Source: Sva-07 sp963717385
GTDB lineage: Bacteria; Actinomycetota; Acidimicrobiia; Acidimicrobiales; Ilumatobacteraceae
Assembly: GCA_963717385.1 (NCBI GenBank)
Contig: CAVQWE010000005.1
Location: 124,001-188,000, forward strand
Direction of reading: 5' to 3'
Length of the DNA stretch: 64,000 bases
The first letter of the stretch is position 1; the number at the start of each line of letters is the position of its first letter. The position numbers and the translations under genes are program-made. The notes beneath the pieces were generated by a model. It did not search any database, had not been told where the DNA came from, and saw only the letters and a list, made by a program, of their open reading frames with translations. This document shows, piece by piece, positions 27,946 through 36,897 of this stretch.

Positions 27946-29151
27946 GTGGCTGCCAGTGTCGAACTCGACGACATTCGTGCGGCTCGTGGCGTGATCGCCG
28001 ACGTCGCCAAACACACGCCGGTCATCAGTTCGCTCACGTTGTCCACCGACATCGGCGGCAACGTCGTCCTCAAGGCCGAGAACCTCCAACGCACCGGTGC
28101 GTTCAAGATCCGAGGCGCCACCAACAAGGTGTCGTCGCTCGGAGCTGCAGCGTCGAGCGGGGTCACCACCGGCAGCGCCGGCAACCATGCCCAAGCCCTC
28201 GCGTTCGCCGCCAAGCACTTCGGCGTCCCGTGCGAGATCTTCGTGCCGGTCGGCGCGGCCATCACCAAGATCGATGCGTGCCGGGCGCTCGGGGCCACCG
28301 TGGTCGAGCACGGCGACGCACTCGCCGAGGCCGTGGCCGCAGCGAAGGACCGCGCGGAGGCGATGGGAATGTCGTTCTGCTCGCCCTTCGACGACGCTGC
28401 GGTGATCGCCGGACAAGGCACGCTCGGCTTGGAGCTGATCGAGGACATCGACGACCTGACCACGGTGGTCGTGCCACTTGGCGGCGGCGGGCTGATCAGC
28501 GGCACGGCGATCGCGATCAAGTCGCAGCGTCCCGACGTGCGAGTGATCGGCGTGCAAGCAGCCGTCTGCGCGCCGTACGCCGGTGGCGCCACCGCCGAGG
28601 GGCCGGTGCTCACGTTGGCCGACGGCATTGCGGTGAAGTACCGGGGCGAGATCACCGGGCCGCTGGTCGATCGGTGGGTCGACGACGTGGTCACCGTCGA
28701 CGAGGATGCGATCGCCGATGCAATGGTGCTGCTGATGGACCGGGCGAAGCTCTACGTCGAAGGCGCCGGCGCGGCGGGAGTCGCCGCGCTGCTGTCGGGT
28801 TCGGTGACTCCCACCACGCACGGTTCGACATGTGTGGTGCTGTCTGGCGGCAACGTCGACCTCGGTGTGGTTCCAGGCCTGATCCGTCGCCACGAGAACA
28901 GCGCAGGTCGGCGACTCTCGGTCGTTGCCCGCATCGACGACCGGCCCGGTTCGCTCGCCCACCTGCTGACGGTGTTCGCCGACGGCGGCGCCGATCTCAT
29001 CGAGGTACGACACATACGCGAGGGCCTCGCTCTGCACGTGCGCGAAACCGGCATCCACGCAACGTTCGCCGTCCGCAGCGGCGAACAGGCGACCGCGCTG
29101 ATCGAGGCAGCGAGCGCCGCCGGCTACGACATCCGATCCAGCAGTTGGTGA
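27946..29151 (+). CDS. ilvA: Threonine ammonia-lyase with C-terminal ACT domain
   Basis: A 401-residue PLP enzyme of the TdcB/short IlvA type that converts threonine to 2-oxobutanoate and ammonia. The PLP Lys lies in RTGAFKIRGATNK, SAGNHAQALAFAA binds the substrate, the glycine loop is PLGGGGLISG, and VLSGGNVDL comes near the end of the catalytic domain. Residues about 325-401 form a single ACT domain (SVVARIDDRPGSLAHLLTVF), implying amino-acid feedback control. It may supply isoleucine biosynthesis or serve catabolism. The start is GTG 27946 with a TACCGT box 6 nt upstream. Confidence 0.93.
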   Translation: MAASVELDDIRAARGVIADVAKHTPVISSLTLSTDIGGNVVLKAENLQRTGAFKIRGATNKVSSLGAAASSGVTTGSAGNHAQALAFAAKHFGVPCEIFVPVGAAITKIDACRALGATVVEHGDALAEAVAAAKDRAEAMGMSFCSPFDDAAVIAGQGTLGLELIEDIDDLTTVVVPLGGGGLISGTAIAIKSQRPDVRVIGVQAAVCAPYAGGATAEGPVLTLADGIAVKYRGEITGPLVDRWVDDVVTVDEDAIADAMVLLMDRAKLYVEGAGAAGVAALLSGSVTPTTHGSTCVVLSGGNVDLGVVPGLIRRHENSAGRRLSVVARIDDRPGSLAHLLTVFADGGADLIEVRHIREGLALHVRETGIHATFAVRSGEQATALIEAASAAGYDIRSSSW

Positions 29152-29152
29152 C

Positions 29153-30313
29153 TCAGCTGCACACCGTGCAGCGGACGTCGTCGGGGACATCGCCGGCAAC
29201 GAGTGCCCCGAGGAAGTCGACCAGACGAACTTCCTCGACCTCGAGGTCGTAGAGCTCGTTGCTGCCGAGGATCGTGTGGCCGCCACCCGGAGCGATGAAC
29301 GAGGCGATCGGGACGCCCGCCGTTTCGATCTGGTCTTCGGTCGCGTCGATCATGTCGAGCAGGTTGGACACGTCGACATCGAGCAGCCCGGAGAAGAACG
29401 TCTGAACGCCATCGAATGCGTTGTCGAATCGGGCGAAGGTGATGTCGGGATGCTCAGTACCGGCCTGCACGTACAACCCGGGGAAGCTGTACTGCTCGGC
29501 GGTCAAGCCCTCGTTCACCGGCCAGTCCGGCACATTGGCCAGAACGCCCCACTCGGAACCGACCCGCGCATTCAACTCCGGGAGGTCGGGGTAGGCGCCG
29601 GATGCATCACCGAACGCGACGATCTCAGCGTCGGGGAGCGCATCGGCGGCCAGGCCAGCGAAGGTCGGCGCCGGGATCGAACCAGCGCTCGAACCGGCGA
29701 CGACCAGGTGCTCGACGTCGGGGTAGTCGGCAATCACGGTGTCGAGCCCGCTGGACGCGTTGTCGAAGCCGGTGTGACTGATGGTGAGCGTGTCGGTGTA
29801 CTCGTTGATCCGGTCGCCCAGGTGGACATCGCCGGTGCAGTAGGGGACGTACACGATCGAGTAGTCCGCGAACGGGTTCTCGGGGTTGTCGGCATCGAAG
29901 ATGCCGTTACCACCCGGTGCCTGGCCGAGTTCGAGGTTCTTGGTGAAGATCGGGCTGGCCGGGCTGCAGGTCTCGGCGTTGAAGCAGGCGCCGCCGCCTT
30001 CGAGATACAACAGCACTCTGGTCGGGTCGGCCGGGCGTTGCCACAGCTCGAACGGGCTGCCGTCGGAGCACTCGCAGTCGTCCGGCCGGATCGACATCCA
30101 CTCGCCGATGGCCACCGGCGCCTCCGTGGTGTCTGGCGCAGCGGCGGTGGCGGATGCGCCGGTCGTCACGGTCACCTCGGTGGTGGCGGGCGCGGCCTCG
30201 ACCGTCGCAGAGGTGGTGGTCTCCACCGCAGCGTCGTCACCCGACCCGCCACATGCCGCCACAGCGGTGACGACGAGTACGACGCGGATCACGGTGAGAG
30301 GCTTCAGACGCAT
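29153..30313 (-). CDS. Pectinacetylesterase-family lipoprotein
   Basis: A predicted extracytoplasmic esterase of about 386 residues. A signal peptide ends in a lipobox (VVTAVAAC, Cys about 21), followed by a Thr/Ala-rich linker to about residue 70. The catalytic fold resembles pectinacetylesterases/Notum: LLYLEGGGACFNAETC, the nucleophile VVAGSSAGS, FGDASGAYPD and APGGGHTIL near the C-terminus. Several Cys residues may form disulfides. The start MRLKPLTVIRV (ATG 30311-30313) begins the signal peptide, and CAGGAT lies 6 nt upstream as a weak -10. It ends one base after the convergent ilvA stop. The natural substrate is unknown, and pectin itself is not implied. Confidence 0.83.
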   Translation of the reverse strand: MRLKPLTVIRVVLVVTAVAACGGSGDDAAVETTTSATVEAAPATTEVTVTTGASATAAAPDTTEAPVAIGEWMSIRPDDCECSDGSPFELWQRPADPTRVLLYLEGGGACFNAETCSPASPIFTKNLELGQAPGGNGIFDADNPENPFADYSIVYVPYCTGDVHLGDRINEYTDTLTISHTGFDNASSGLDTVIADYPDVEHLVVAGSSAGSIPAPTFAGLAADALPDAEIVAFGDASGAYPDLPELNARVGSEWGVLANVPDWPVNEGLTAEQYSFPGLYVQAGTEHPDITFARFDNAFDGVQTFFSGLLDVDVSNLLDMIDATEDQIETAGVPIASFIAPGGGHTILGSNELYDLEVEEVRLVDFLGALVAGDVPDDVRCTVCS

Positions 30314-30432
30314 CAGCGCATCCTGGCCGTCAGGTCTGCTGCCGGCCAATCCGGCGACGAATCCTCACACGAGATGGCGTCGAGCGGCGCCGGGCACGTC
30401 CCCATCGATGAACGCAGCACTGTGCGGCATGG

Positions 30433-31450
30433 TCAGACCGCTCGGTACGTCGCGTCCAAGCGTGGTGGGGTCGCACCCTCGACAGCGACGGTGCCGTCGG
30501 ACACGAGCTTCACCAGATGCGAGAGCACACTGCGACGGGCCGGCTTGAACAGCTCGCGACGGACGCTGACGTAGAGCAGTTCGACCATCGCCGGGATCGT
30601 GTCGACGCCGTCGCGGACAGCGCCGAGAACCTGGCGTTCACGTTCGAGGCGGTGCTCGATCAACTCGCCCACGAATCGCTGCGGGTCTGGAATCGGCGGG
30701 CCGTGCGTGGGAAGAGCCACGTGGTCGCTGCGTCCGGCGACCACACGCAGCGACTCGAGGTAGGCCGCCATGTCCCCGTCGGGTGGTGACACCACCGTGG
30801 TGCTCCAGCCCATCACGTGATCGCCGGTGAAGATCGTGCGGTTGGTCGCCGTCGTCGAGCGTGAAGCAGGTGTGATTCGAGGTGTGACCAGGCGTGTGCA
30901 GCGCCGTCATGCGCCATCCGTCGCCGACGGCGACCTCGTCGCCGGTCGCAACGACGACGTCGGGGGTGAAGTCGCGGTCGGTCGACTCCTCCATCACCGG
31001 CTCGGTCGTGGCGTCGTCGTTCTCACCGCTCGCAGCCTTGCGCTCGGCTGCCTCACGCTCCTCGGCTGCGAGCACCTCTGGCGGGTCGTCCCCGATGTCC
31101 CACGTGTCGTCGCCGTGCGGGCCGAACGCGAAGGTCGGCGCACCCGTTTCGGACGACAGCCAGGCAGCGAGTGGCGAGTGGTCGGCATGGCAATGGGTGA
31201 TCAGGATGGAGCGCACCGTGCAACCATCGAGTGCTGCGGCAAGCGCATCGCGATGGCTGTCGAGGCGTGGTCCCGGGTCGATCACGGCCACGTCGCCTCG
31301 TCCCGACGAATCCCCACCGACGATGTAGGTACCGGTGCCGTGAGAGGTGAACTTCGACGGATTCTCGGCGATGACGCGCCGAACCAGTGGCGCAACCGAC
31401 TCGGACACCCCGTAGCTGAACGAGTCGCGATCGAGCGTCAGGAACTGCAT
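30433..31450 (-). CDS. Metallo-beta-lactamase-fold hydrolase (LACTB2/glyoxalase II-like), one frameshift
   Basis: About 338 residues. The metal site HxHxDH is in LITHCHADHSPLAAWL, the second His in TALHTPGHTSNHTCF, and the bridging Asp in FTGDHVMGWST. A C-terminal winged-helix-like segment (ARRSVLSHLVKLVSDGTVAVEG) is typical of LACTB2-type proteins, which include ribonucleases and thioesterases. The frame changes near 30838, between TLDDGDQ and RTIFTGDH, a probable indel error. The ATG at 31448-31450 overlaps the asparaginase 3' end by 13 bp, and another ATG is three codons upstream. It is the last gene of the operon with asparaginase and the AI-2E permease. Confidence 0.85.
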
Positions 31451-32406
31451 GGGGTCCATTCGAGCGCTTCGAGCACACCGACGACCTCACCGTGGCCGAG
31501 CATCGGCACCCGCACCCGGTCGACGGTGGCGGCAGCCACCGCGTCGACGTCGAGATCCGCAGCGCGCAGGGCTTCGGGCACGACCGCTTGCCGGGCAACG
31601 TCGCTGCCGTCGGCCACCTTGAACGCAATCGCACGGCCGTCGGCGAGCGCCGCCGCCATCACGCCCGCGGCGCCCTCCTTGGCGATCAGGGTCGGGACGG
31701 CCTGCATCCACAGCGTGACGTCACGGGTGGGCCCACCAACCAACTCGGGGCGGGCCGTCATCGCTTGCGCGATCGGCGAGCCGGGCTCCGCCAAGGCGGC
31801 GAAGGCAACAGCCAGGTCACGCAGGGACAGCAGTGCGTCGGTGCGCCGCAGCCGTCGACACCGATGTGATGCACGGTGGCACCGAGCGCCTCGATGCCCG
31901 AAGTGATCGAGGTCTGCAACGGGTGATCCGGTGCGAGGTAGTCGTCGATCGTCCAACCGTTCACGCGGCAGGTGGCCAACATCGCGGCGTGCTTGCCCGA
32001 ACAGTTCTGCTGCAGCGACGACGGAGCAACGCCGGCAGTGGCGTGCTGCTGCTCGGGCGGCATCATCCCTCGGGCGTGAGGCGGTGTTCGCGAGGTCGGC
32101 TTCGACGAGGTCGTAACGCACGAGGATCGAACGGACAGCGTCGAGATGCATCGCCGACCCGTCGTGGCTTGCGCACGCGATGGCAAGTTGGCTGTCGGTG
32201 AGTTCGAGCCCGATGGCGAGCATCGCCTTGGCCTGCATGGGCTTGAGACACGATCTCGGGTACACCGCCAGCTCGGGGTCGCCGACCGCAGCAACGATGC
32301 CACCGTCTGCATCGATCGCCACGCCCGCTCCGTGATGCACCGACTCCTCGAGGCCACTGCGCGTCGCGACGGCGATCGGAGCCAGGCGCCCATCGAAGCG
32401 GGTCAC
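31438..32406 (-). CDS. Asparaginase II-family protein, two frameshifts
   Basis: About 322 residues, matching the bacterial asparaginase II family (PF06089), which hydrolyses L-asparagine in the cytosol. Conserved pieces are VYPRSCLKPMQAKAML with the active-site region, IACASHDGS, QNCSGKHAAMLATC and GVDGCGAPTH. Frame changes occur near 32085 and near 31842, and similarity continues through both. The GTG start at 32404-32406 overlaps the permease stop (GTGA). The product might draw on asparagine that the nearby NRPS also uses, but no functional link is shown. Confidence 0.85.
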   Translation of the reverse strand: MTRFDGRLAPIAVATRSGLEESVHHGAGVAIDADGGIVAAVGDPELAVYPRSCLKPMQAKAMLAIGLELTDSQLAIACASHDGSAMHLDAVRSILVRYDLVEADLANTASRPRDDAARAAARHCRRCSVVAAAELFGQARRDVGHLPRERLDDRRLPRTGSPVADLDHFGHRGARCHRASHRCRRLRRTDALLSLRDLAVAFAALAEPGSPIAQAMTARPELVGGPTRDVTLWMQAVPTLIAKEGAAGVMAAALADGRAIAFKVADGSDVARQAVVPEALRAADLDVDAVAAATVDRVRVPMLGHGEVVGVLEALEWTPCSS

Positions 32407-33635
32407 GTCGGATCCGGCGGCGGCGCCACGTCGGGAGGCGCGTTGGGACCGCCGCTCGGTCGGCCAGATCGCGGCTCGGGCACCGACGTGAGATGACTGT
32501 CCATCACGTCGTACCGGCTCCCCCACTCGCTGACGAGCGCCTGCACCATCGCCACCGCCGGCAATGCCAGCAATGCCCCAACGAAACCGAGGAGCGCCGC
32601 GCCACCCAGCGCGGCACCGAACGCGACGGCGGGGTGGAGTTCCATCGTGCGAGCGGTGATGCGCGGCGCGAAGAAGTAGTTCTCGATCTGCTGGTACACG
32701 ACGATGAACCCGATGACGATCGCCGCCTTCAACGGCGAGTCGAGCAGCGTCAACAGCACCGGCAGGATTCCGGCGAGGTAGGTACCGACCACCGGGAGGA
32801 ACTGGCTGACGAGGCCGACCCAGAGCGCCAGGGCGATCGGCGCCGGCGTGCCGATCGACTGGAACACGATCCAGTGGAAGAACGCCGACAGCAACGCGAG
32901 CAGCGCTCGTGAGTAGAGGTACCCACCGGTCTTGGTGATGGCGAGTTCCCACGCCTTCAGCACCGATGCCTGGCGCGCCGGGTTCAGGCGCGAGCAGATG
33001 GCACGGCGCATCCGTGGGCCGTCGGCCACCAGGTAGTACGTGAACAGCAGCACCGACAGGGCCTGGAAGATCACACCGACGACAGCCAGCGACAATCGCA
33101 CCGCCTCGTCGCTCTGCGACTGGATGAACTCCTGCACGCGGCCGTTGGGATCGTTGAACTCGTCGATCACGTCCTGCGGGTCGATGTTGGTGCCGAAGTT
33201 GTCGTTGAGGAAGTTGACCGTGTCGGTGATGTACGCATCGGACTCGGCCAGCAGATCGGCCACCTGGGTGCCGACGAGCGTGCCGACCGCCCCTGCGAAG
33301 ATGAGGAAGGCCGTGAGCACCCCCAGCAGGATCATGATGGTGGCCCGACCCCGCCGCCAGCCACGCACTGCGAGCTTGTTGACGCCGGGCTCGATCGCCA
33401 GCGACAAGAACACCGACACCAGCAACAACACGAGCAACGACGACAACCGGTGGAACACGTGCCGACTCGTGATCGTGAGCAGGTAACCGAGCCAGAACAG
33501 CAAGATGCTGGGAAGCACCCACCTCGGCAGCGCCCGATCGGTGGCCCGCCGTTCCAGGGGTCGACCCGCTTCGTCGGTCGGTCGACCGCCGGCTGACGCC
33601 CTCGCGTCGGGATCCGGTGTGGAATCTTCGGGCAC
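32403..33635 (-). CDS. AI-2E/PerM-family transporter
   Basis: A membrane protein of about 410 residues with seven to eight membrane segments, of the AI-2E exporter/PerM family (PF01594). The family signatures are the central LFTYYLVADGPRMRR and QFLPVVGTYLAGILPVLL, with VYQQIENYFFAPRI. Some members act as Na+/H+ antiporters and most are uncharacterised. The start is taken as GTG 33633-33635 (VPEDSTPDPDA) because a TACCAT box lies 6 nt upstream at 33642-33647. The longer ORF to 33665 would overlap that box. It begins the operon with the asparaginase and metallo-hydrolase genes. Confidence 0.87.
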   Translation of the reverse strand: MPEDSTPDPDARASAGGRPTDEAGRPLERRATDRALPRWVLPSILLFWLGYLLTITSRHVFHRLSSLLVLLLVSVFLSLAIEPGVNKLAVRGWRRGRATIMILLGVLTAFLIFAGAVGTLVGTQVADLLAESDAYITDTVNFLNDNFGTNIDPQDVIDEFNDPNGRVQEFIQSQSDEAVRLSLAVVGVIFQALSVLLFTYYLVADGPRMRRAICSRLNPARQASVLKAWELAITKTGGYLYSRALLALLSAFFHWIVFQSIGTPAPIALALWVGLVSQFLPVVGTYLAGILPVLLTLLDSPLKAAIVIGFIVVYQQIENYFFAPRITARTMELHPAVAFGAALGGAALLGFVGALLALPAVAMVQALVSEWGSRYDVMDSHLTSVPEPRSGRPSGGPNAPPDVAPPPDPT

Positions 33636-33641
33636 GTCCGG

Positions 33642-33668
33642 ATGGTACTCATGAGGTCGTGGCACGAT
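33642..33668. promoter_or_regulatory. Divergent leaderless promoter pair
   Basis: Minus-strand TACCAT (33642-33647) is 6 nt from the AI-2E permease GTG. Plus-strand CACGAT (33663-33668) is 6 nt from the MpaB-like ATG at 33675. The two starts are only 39 bp apart, so the promoters share their upstream DNA. Confidence 0.5.
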
Positions 33669-33674
33669 GAGCCA

Positions 33675-34520
33675 ATGGTCACCGACGTGCGCTCATGGAT
33701 CGGCGAACAGGTCCGCAGCCGGGTGATCGGACCAGATGCGACGACCCGGCGCGCCGAACTGTTCGACACCGACGAACCGGGCTGGTTCGACGACGATGCC
33801 CCGATCCGGCGCGTCCACGCCGACACCTCGATGTTCATCGGCGGTCTGCGGGCGATTCTGTTCCAGTCGCTGCACCCGCAGGCAATGGCCGGTGTCGCCG
33901 ATCACTCCGACTACCGCCGCGACCCCTGGGGTCGGCTGCAACGGACCGCGGACTTCCTGGCCGCCACCACCTTCGGCCCGGCGTCGCTGGCGCAGCAGGC
34001 CGTCGATCGGGTGCATCGCGTGCATCATCACGTGACCGGGACAGGTCCCGGAGGCGAGCCGTACGCAGCCAACGACCCCCATCTGCTCGAGTGGGTGCAC
34101 CTCGCCGAGATCGACAGCTTCCTCGCCGCCCACGATCGGTATGGCACCGAGCCGTTGTCCGGCGGCGATCGCGACCAGTACGTCGCCGACACCGCGGTGG
34201 TGGCCCGAGCGCTCGGGGTGCTCGAGCCTCCCGAGACCGAAGCGGGGTTGCGTCGTCGTCTCGCTGCGTTCCGTCCCGAGTTGCGCGGCACCAAGCCAGC
34301 GAGAGACGCTGCGCGTTATCTCCTGCTTCAGCCGCCGTTGCCGATCGCTGCCCGTGCACCGTACGCACTGATCGCCGGGGCTGCTGTGGCGCTGATGCCC
34401 GGCTGGACCCGGCTGCCGTTGCGGCTGCCCTGGCTGCCGGTGTCGGAAGCCGTGGCGTTGCGTCCGGCCGGCGAACTCGTCACCCGCGCCCTGCGCTGGG
34501 CCGCCCCACCGTCGACCTGA
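33675..34520 (+). CDS. MpaB/DUF2236-family oxygenase-like protein
   Basis: A 281-residue protein of the MpaB/latex-clearing-like family (DUF2236), actinobacterial heme-type oxygenases of mostly unknown substrate. Conserved blocks are FIGGLRAILFQSLHPQAMAG, SDYRRDPWGRLQRTADFLAA, and LLEWVHLAEIDSFLAAHDRY with His residues that fit heme ligation. The C-terminus is hydrophobic and Pro-rich. The ATG at 33675 follows a CACGAT box by 6 nt, so an upstream ATG at 33642, which would add 11 residues, is less likely. No partner oxidoreductase is adjacent. Confidence 0.83.
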   Translation: MVTDVRSWIGEQVRSRVIGPDATTRRAELFDTDEPGWFDDDAPIRRVHADTSMFIGGLRAILFQSLHPQAMAGVADHSDYRRDPWGRLQRTADFLAATTFGPASLAQQAVDRVHRVHHHVTGTGPGGEPYAANDPHLLEWVHLAEIDSFLAAHDRYGTEPLSGGDRDQYVADTAVVARALGVLEPPETEAGLRRRLAAFRPELRGTKPARDAARYLLLQPPLPIAARAPYALIAGAAVALMPGWTRLPLRLPWLPVSEAVALRPAGELVTRALRWAAPPST

Positions 34521-34601
34521 CTGGGAACACCGTCGGAATCGTCGCTGCCGATGGCTCTGGCATGGGGACGATGTGCCCTGCTCGCGCCCGGTTCCAGCCA
34601 G

Positions 34602-34607
34602 TACCGT
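34602..34607 (+). promoter_or_regulatory. -10 box (TACCGT) for the small lipoprotein gene
   Basis: TACCGT ends 7 nt before ATG 34615. The 94-bp gap after the MpaB-like gene holds nothing else recognisable. Confidence 0.55.
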
Positions 34608-34614
34608 CGGTGCA

Positions 34615-35064
34615 ATGAGTTCACACCCCACGTCTTCCCGTCGCCGCTTCGCCACCGTCGGCGCCGCCCTCGCGCTCGCGGCGACTGTTGCAGCCTGCGG
34701 AAGCGACGACCCCACCCCCGAACTCCCCGAAGGCGGAACCGGTAGCGCCTACAACGACGCGATCATCGCGTCGGATTCGCACGACGAGGTGCTGCTCGGT
34801 GGCGGCACCAGCGAGATGGTGGTCGCTGTGCAGTGCGACTCGGATCTCGGCGGCAACTTGGTCACCGTCGTTGCCGAAGGCCTCGAGCCTGCGGTGTACA
34901 TCGGGGTCTTCGAACCGTCGACCGGTGTCGATGTGAGCCTCGATGCCAGCACGGGGGGCCAGGTGGTCGGTCAGGCACAGATGACCCTCGACGCCGAGGA
35001 GTACACCGTGACCTTCGCCGACATCGAAGACGCGGAGTTCACGGTTCGAGGCTGCTCGAGCTGA
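34615..35064 (+). CDS. Small lipoprotein of unknown function
   Basis: 149 residues. A twin-Arg-containing N-terminus (SSRRRFATVG) leads into a hydrophobic segment and a lipobox (LAATVAAC, Cys about 28), then a short acidic linker. The mature part is about 100 residues of probable beta structure with two further Cys residues (QCDSDLGG and the C-terminal GCSS), which may pair. The function is not recognised. The start is supported by the TACCGT box 7 nt upstream. The 3' end overlaps the convergent ycaQ-like gene by 26 bp. Confidence 0.75.
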   Translation: MSSHPTSSRRRFATVGAALALAATVAACGSDDPTPELPEGGTGSAYNDAIIASDSHDEVLLGGGTSEMVVAVQCDSDLGGNLVTVVAEGLEPAVYIGVFEPSTGVDVSLDASTGGQVVGQAQMTLDAEEYTVTFADIEDAEFTVRGCSS

Positions 35065-36253
35065 CCGCGGCAACCGCCCGTTTCAACGCTGCCGACAGGT
35101 CGCCTTTCGCTGCCACCTCGATCCCCGTGTCCAAGCCGAGCCAGCGCGCCATCGACACCAACTCGTCGGCCAGTTCCGTGGCCACGTACCCCTCGTCGAT
35201 GCCCGGCTCGCCGAACGAGCTCTGCACGAGCAGGCGGCGGCTGGCGCGGTCGGCCTTCAGGTCGACGCGAGCAACGAGTTCGTCGCCGAGCAGGAACGGC
35301 AGCACGTAGTAGCCGTACTGGCGTTTGGCCGCCGGCACGTAGATCTCGATGCGATAGCGGAACCCGAAGAGCCGCTCGATGCGCTCGCGGTTCCACACCA
35401 CTGGATCGAACGGGCTGAGCAGTGCACGCGCCGTCACCTGCCGGGGCATCACGGCGTCGGGATCCATGAAGGCCGGCTTCGACCACCCCTCGACAGCGAC
35501 GGGAACCAGGCGACCCTCATCGACGAGTTCTGCGAGCAGTCGTCGGGTGTGCGACAGGCGGTGATAGTCGGTGAGGTCGGATGCAGTGCCGACGCCGTGA
35601 TGGCGTGCTGCCCGAACGAGCAACTCTTTCTTTGCGTCGTGTGCCTCGGGGCCAGGCAGTGCGAGCACATCAGCCGGGATCACACGCTCGGACAGGTCGT
35701 ACAGCCGGGCGAAGTCGTTCGGGCGACGACGTGCGGCCACCTCGCCGGTGCGGAAGAGGTGTTCGAGGGCGAGCTTGCCGTCGTCCCAATCCCACCACGT
35801 GCCCTTGGGTCGGTCGCGCATCTCCAGATCGCTCGCCACGATCGGGCCCTCGCCACGTACACGGTCGAGCACGTTCGCGACGAGGCGCTCGTTCTGCGCC
35901 GCCCACGATCGCAGCGACTTCCAGCGGGCGTGGCCGTGCATCGCCCAACGCTGCAGGGGATACGACTCGATCGGCACGTGACACGCCTCGTGTACCCAGA
36001 ACTCGAAGAGGTCACCGTGACGCGTGGCGTCGTCGATCAGCGTGCGCGGGTGGGGACCGAGGCGGGCGAACAGCGGCAACTCCTGGCTGCGCACCAGCAC
36101 GTTGACCGAGTCGATCTGGATGAGTCCCATCCGGTCGACCGCACGCCGCAGGTGACGTCGATCGACGCGACCGGTCGGACGGCGATCGGCGAAGCCTTGA
36201 GCACCGAGCGCGAGCCGGCGAGCCTGCGCGTTGGAGAGTTGTGCAGTCGCCAC
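35039..36253 (-). CDS. YcaQ/AlkZ-family winged-helix DNA glycosylase
   Basis: A 404-residue HTH_42 family protein. Characterised relatives (E. coli YcaQ/AlkX, Streptomyces AlkZ) unhook DNA interstrand crosslinks and remove alkylated bases. The catalytic Gln-x-Asp/Ser motif is present as GLIQIDSVNVLVRS near residue 45, and GTWWDWDDGKLALEHLF and LLSPFDPVVWNRER are family blocks. AlkZ-type enzymes sometimes provide self-resistance to genotoxic metabolites. No genotoxin genes are recognised here, so general repair is likelier. The start is GTG 36251-36253, with TACAGT 7 nt upstream and a perfect 25-bp palindrome beside it. Confidence 0.88.
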   Translation of the reverse strand: MATAQLSNAQARRLALGAQGFADRRPTGRVDRRHLRRAVDRMGLIQIDSVNVLVRSQELPLFARLGPHPRTLIDDATRHGDLFEFWVHEACHVPIESYPLQRWAMHGHARWKSLRSWAAQNERLVANVLDRVRGEGPIVASDLEMRDRPKGTWWDWDDGKLALEHLFRTGEVAARRRPNDFARLYDLSERVIPADVLALPGPEAHDAKKELLVRAARHHGVGTASDLTDYHRLSHTRRLLAELVDEGRLVPVAVEGWSKPAFMDPDAVMPRQVTARALLSPFDPVVWNRERIERLFGFRYRIEIYVPAAKRQYGYYVLPFLLGDELVARVDLKADRASRRLLVQSSFGEPGIDEGYVATELADELVSMARWLGLDTGIEVAAKGDLSAALKRAVAAVSSSSLEP

Positions 36254-36260
36254 CGACGGG

Positions 36261-36291
36261 ACTGTAACGATTGGTGTCAGACACCAATCGT
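36261..36291 (-). promoter_or_regulatory. -10 box plus perfect 25-bp palindrome upstream of the ycaQ-like gene
   Basis: TACAGT (minus, 36261-36266) is 7 nt from the start codon. Directly upstream, 36267-36278 and 36280-36291 form perfect 12-nt arms (ACGATTGGTGTC) around one central base. The palindrome sits where the -35/spacer would be, so it could be an operator. Its GGTGTC-GACACC core also resembles dispersed palindromes and could act as a terminator for the cyclophilin gene upstream. Confidence 0.55.
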
Positions 36292-36311
36292 CGCATGGCG
36301 GTCGGGACGGT

Positions 36312-36872
36312 TCAGTCGTCGGCGACGGTGATGTCGACGGAGTTGATCACCACGTCGGTCTTCGGCTTGTCGCCGCCACCGGTGGCAACGTTCTGCATCT
36401 GGTCGACGATGTCGAGACCCTTCACGACCTGACCGAACAGGCTGTAGGCCGGGGGCAGGCCGACGCCGGACGGACCGGACACGATGAAGAACTGGCTGCC
36501 GTTGGTGTTCGGGCCGGCGTTGGCCATGGCGACCGAGCCGACCTGGTACTCACGCGGCTTGGGCAGCTCGTCGTCGAAGCGGTAGCCGGGGCCACCGCGA
36601 CCGGTACCGGTGGGGTCGCCGCCCTGGCACATGAAACCGCTGATGATGCGGTGGAAGATCACGCCGTCGTAGTAGTGGTTGAGCGCGAGGAACACGAAGT
36701 TGTTGACCGTCTTCGGCGCCTTGATCGCGTCGAGTGCGATCACGATCTCGCCGAGGCTCGTGTCGAGCTTGGCGGTGTAGCGCTTCGACGGGTCGATGCC
36801 CATCTCGGGGGCCTCTTTGAAGTCCTGCACCTTGGGGGCTGAACCATCGAATGGGGGAAATGCGGTAGCCAT
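36312..36872 (-). CDS. Cyclophilin-type peptidyl-prolyl isomerase
   Basis: 186 residues, one cyclophilin domain with no signal peptide, so cytosolic. Active-site motifs are complete: FHRIISGFMCQGGDPTGTGRGGPGYRF (cited here by its ends FHRI and GGDPTGTG), then MANAGPNTNGSQFFI, and YSLFGQVVKGLDIVD. It catalyses cis-trans isomerisation of prolyl bonds during folding. An N-terminal extension of about 30 residues (FPPFDGSAPKVQDFKEAP) precedes the fold. The ATG at 36870-36872 has TAGGGT 7 nt upstream. A longer ORF to 37037 is not supported. Confidence 0.93.
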   Translation of the reverse strand: MATAFPPFDGSAPKVQDFKEAPEMGIDPSKRYTAKLDTSLGEIVIALDAIKAPKTVNNFVFLALNHYYDGVIFHRIISGFMCQGGDPTGTGRGGPGYRFDDELPKPREYQVGSVAMANAGPNTNGSQFFIVSGPSGVGLPPAYSLFGQVVKGLDIVDQMQNVATGGGDKPKTDVVINSVDITVADD

Positions 36873-36879
36873 GCGCCGA

Positions 36880-36885
36880 ACCCTA
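36880..36885 (-). promoter_or_regulatory. -10 box (TAGGGT) for leaderless cyclophilin mRNA
   Basis: Minus-strand TAGGGT ends 7 nt before ATG 36872, in the 25-bp gap after the lipoprotein gene. Confidence 0.6.
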
Positions 36886-36897
36886 CCGGCCGACGTG

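Noticed and set aside
35039..36253. YcaQ-like protein as a self-resistance gene of the NRPS cluster
   Set aside because: It is 10 kb beyond the cluster, next to housekeeping genes, and nothing indicates a DNA-damaging product.
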